Source of the DNA: Apoderus coryli
Lineage: Eukaryota > Arthropoda > Insecta > Coleoptera > Attelabidae
Direction: 5' to 3'
Assembly: GCA_911728435.2 (NCBI GenBank)
Contig: OU452204.1
Coordinates: forward strand, 3,100,001-3,164,000
DNA length: 64,000 nucleotides
Part shown: piece after piece, positions 63,010-64,000 of the stretch
How positions within the stretch are numbered: the stretch's first letter is position 1
Layout: every line of letters begins with the position of its first letter
Made by a program: the position numbers and the translations under genes
The notes under the pieces: generated by a model
What the model saw: only the letters and a program-made list of their open reading frames with translations
Database searches by the model: none
What the model was told of the DNA's origin: nothing

Positions 63010-64000
63010 AATTGTAAATAAACTGTTGCCCTAGAGGCACGAATAGCTCTCCATATTTAAGTGTAAAAGTAATAATTTTATGACCTTTTTGTCATTTATC
63101 TAAATTTAATAAATTTTTGTTTTGTTTTAGACATCAGCTTTTTTTTTTTAAGTATCGGGTTTTGTGCCTTTTGCTTCTCTTTGGAGGCACTATTTATACG
63201 CAGATATTTTATATTTCAGATCTAGGCCAAGTTCTTGAACGCAAATTAATTGTTTTTTTTTTAGTTTTATTATAAAATTTATTTTGCCCCCTTATTTACG
63301 AACGCCCATGTAAACAAAATTGTTATGCTGCATGTTGTAGGTTATCCGTTAAGTGGTTTTTGAGTTATCACGGATACAAATTTTTTCTGACCCTTTTATA
63401 GAATTTTCACGGACGCCTATGGAACATTAATTTTTGTCGTGTATTTTAACACCAATTCAACTAGTTAAATATAAAATTTTTTACATTTTAATTTTTTTTT
63501 ATTTTACCCCTTTTTTACTATTTACGAACGTCTATGTAAATACAAATTTTATGCTGCATTTTTTAGGTTATCTTATATGAAAGCTATATATAATTAGCCA
63601 ATTTTTCTGGTATATTTGGGAAACATTTTTTGTTCGTTTTTGACCCTTTTTTAAGACTATTTTCGAACGCCTGTGTGAACTAATTCTTTTATGTAACATT
63701 TTTTAGGTTATATTCTATCACAACTATAAAAAATTATTCAATATTTCGGATAAGTTTAAGAACTATGATTTTTTAAATTTTTGAACCCTCTTTTAAACCC
63801 CTTGCCTACGCTCAATGTTAATCACCACCTATAAATATCCTGTAGTATTTTCGTACCAAATGTGGTTAAAATCCGTTAAGTGGTTTTTGAGTTATCACGG
63901 ATACAAATTTTTTCTGACCCTTTTATAGAATTTTCACGGACGCCTATGGTACATTAATTTTTGTCGAGTATTTTTAACACCAATTCATCTAGTTAAATAT
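63010..64000 (+). mobile_element. Second HINE-like element, running off the window
   Basis: AAATAAACTGTTGCCCTAGAGG then GAATAGCTCTCCATAT (AGCTCTCCATAT at 63045-63056; first 20 bases of the left end AAATAAACTGTTGCCCTAGA) match the left end at 1250. The tandem array follows with the GACCCTTTTATAGAATTTTC block at 63388 and 63916 (period 528). The right end lies beyond the window. Confidence 0.75.

Noticed and set aside
1..64000. CRISPR array, bacterial operon or prophage.
   Set aside because: No regularly spaced identical repeats; introns, polyadenylation signals and eukaryotic transposons dominate.
1..64000. tRNA or rRNA genes.
   Set aside because: No cloverleaf with the A/B box spacing, and no rRNA-like block, was recognised on reading; a tRNAscan run would settle it.

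Overview
The window is AT-rich insect nuclear DNA, probably from a beetle or another insect with a large, transposon-loaded genome. The evidence is: spliced genes with GT/AG introns, two secreted cuticle-type proteins, AATAAA signals, and transposons of families common in insects. There is no sign of bacterial, plasmid or organelle sequence. Most of the 64 kb is mobile DNA. Three short host genes stand out: a cuticular protein at 9725-10081, a small secreted His-rich protein with exons at 23350-23404 and 33163-33353, and a second cuticle-like secreted protein at 58900-59295. A THAP-domain gene or P-element-like remnant lies at 4532-6019.

Layout. 0.5-3.3 kb: a LINE tail and an element resembling a HINE (Helentron-associated element) with a tandem-repeat core. 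3.7-9.3 kb: transposase scraps, the THAP gene, two LINE fragments, a TA-flanked MITE and a Penelope-type inverted repeat with hammerhead-like motifs. 9.6-10.2 kb: the first cuticle gene. 11.1-12.9 kb: a transposon carrying a Lys/Arg-rich protein. 13.4-17.4 kb: a nest of palindromic element, long-TIR element, hAT-like element and DD41D mariner. 18.0-22.8 kb: a second HINE-like copy, a foldback, an unassigned coding fragment, and a LINE split by a Penelope element with about 490 bp inverted arms. 23.3-33.4 kb: the small secreted-protein gene, whose 9.8 kb intron holds two nested transposon stacks. 33.5-46.4 kb: an RTE fragment, then a LINE split by an apparently intact DD41D transposon and a nearly pristine BEL/Pao LTR retrotransposon. 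46.9-52.2 kb: Penelope debris and a spliced transposon gene with a DNCSGQNRN motif. 53.1-57.6 kb: a Harbinger-like element enclosing another DD41D element, which itself contains a LINE. 58.9-62.3 kb: the second cuticle gene, a hAT C-terminal scrap, and a pogo-like element with an array of TGGTCGARAA motifs. From 63 kb the HINE-like element starts again and runs off the end.

The strongest observations are structural. (1) At least nine remnants or copies of DD41D-class transposases are present; five of the elements share very long TIRs, TA duplications and CAGG-type tips, but their TIR sequences differ. (2) Hammerhead-ribozyme-like cores occur at four loci, three of them with Penelope-type structure. 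(3) Layered insertions give a readable relative chronology: the BEL/Pao element (one LTR difference in 260 bp) and the DD41D element at 37089-39175 (intact ORF, nearly identical TIRs) are the youngest. (4) The pogo-like element carries about eleven copies of one decamer confined to its noncoding parts. All calls come from reading the sequence; no search or alignment program was run.
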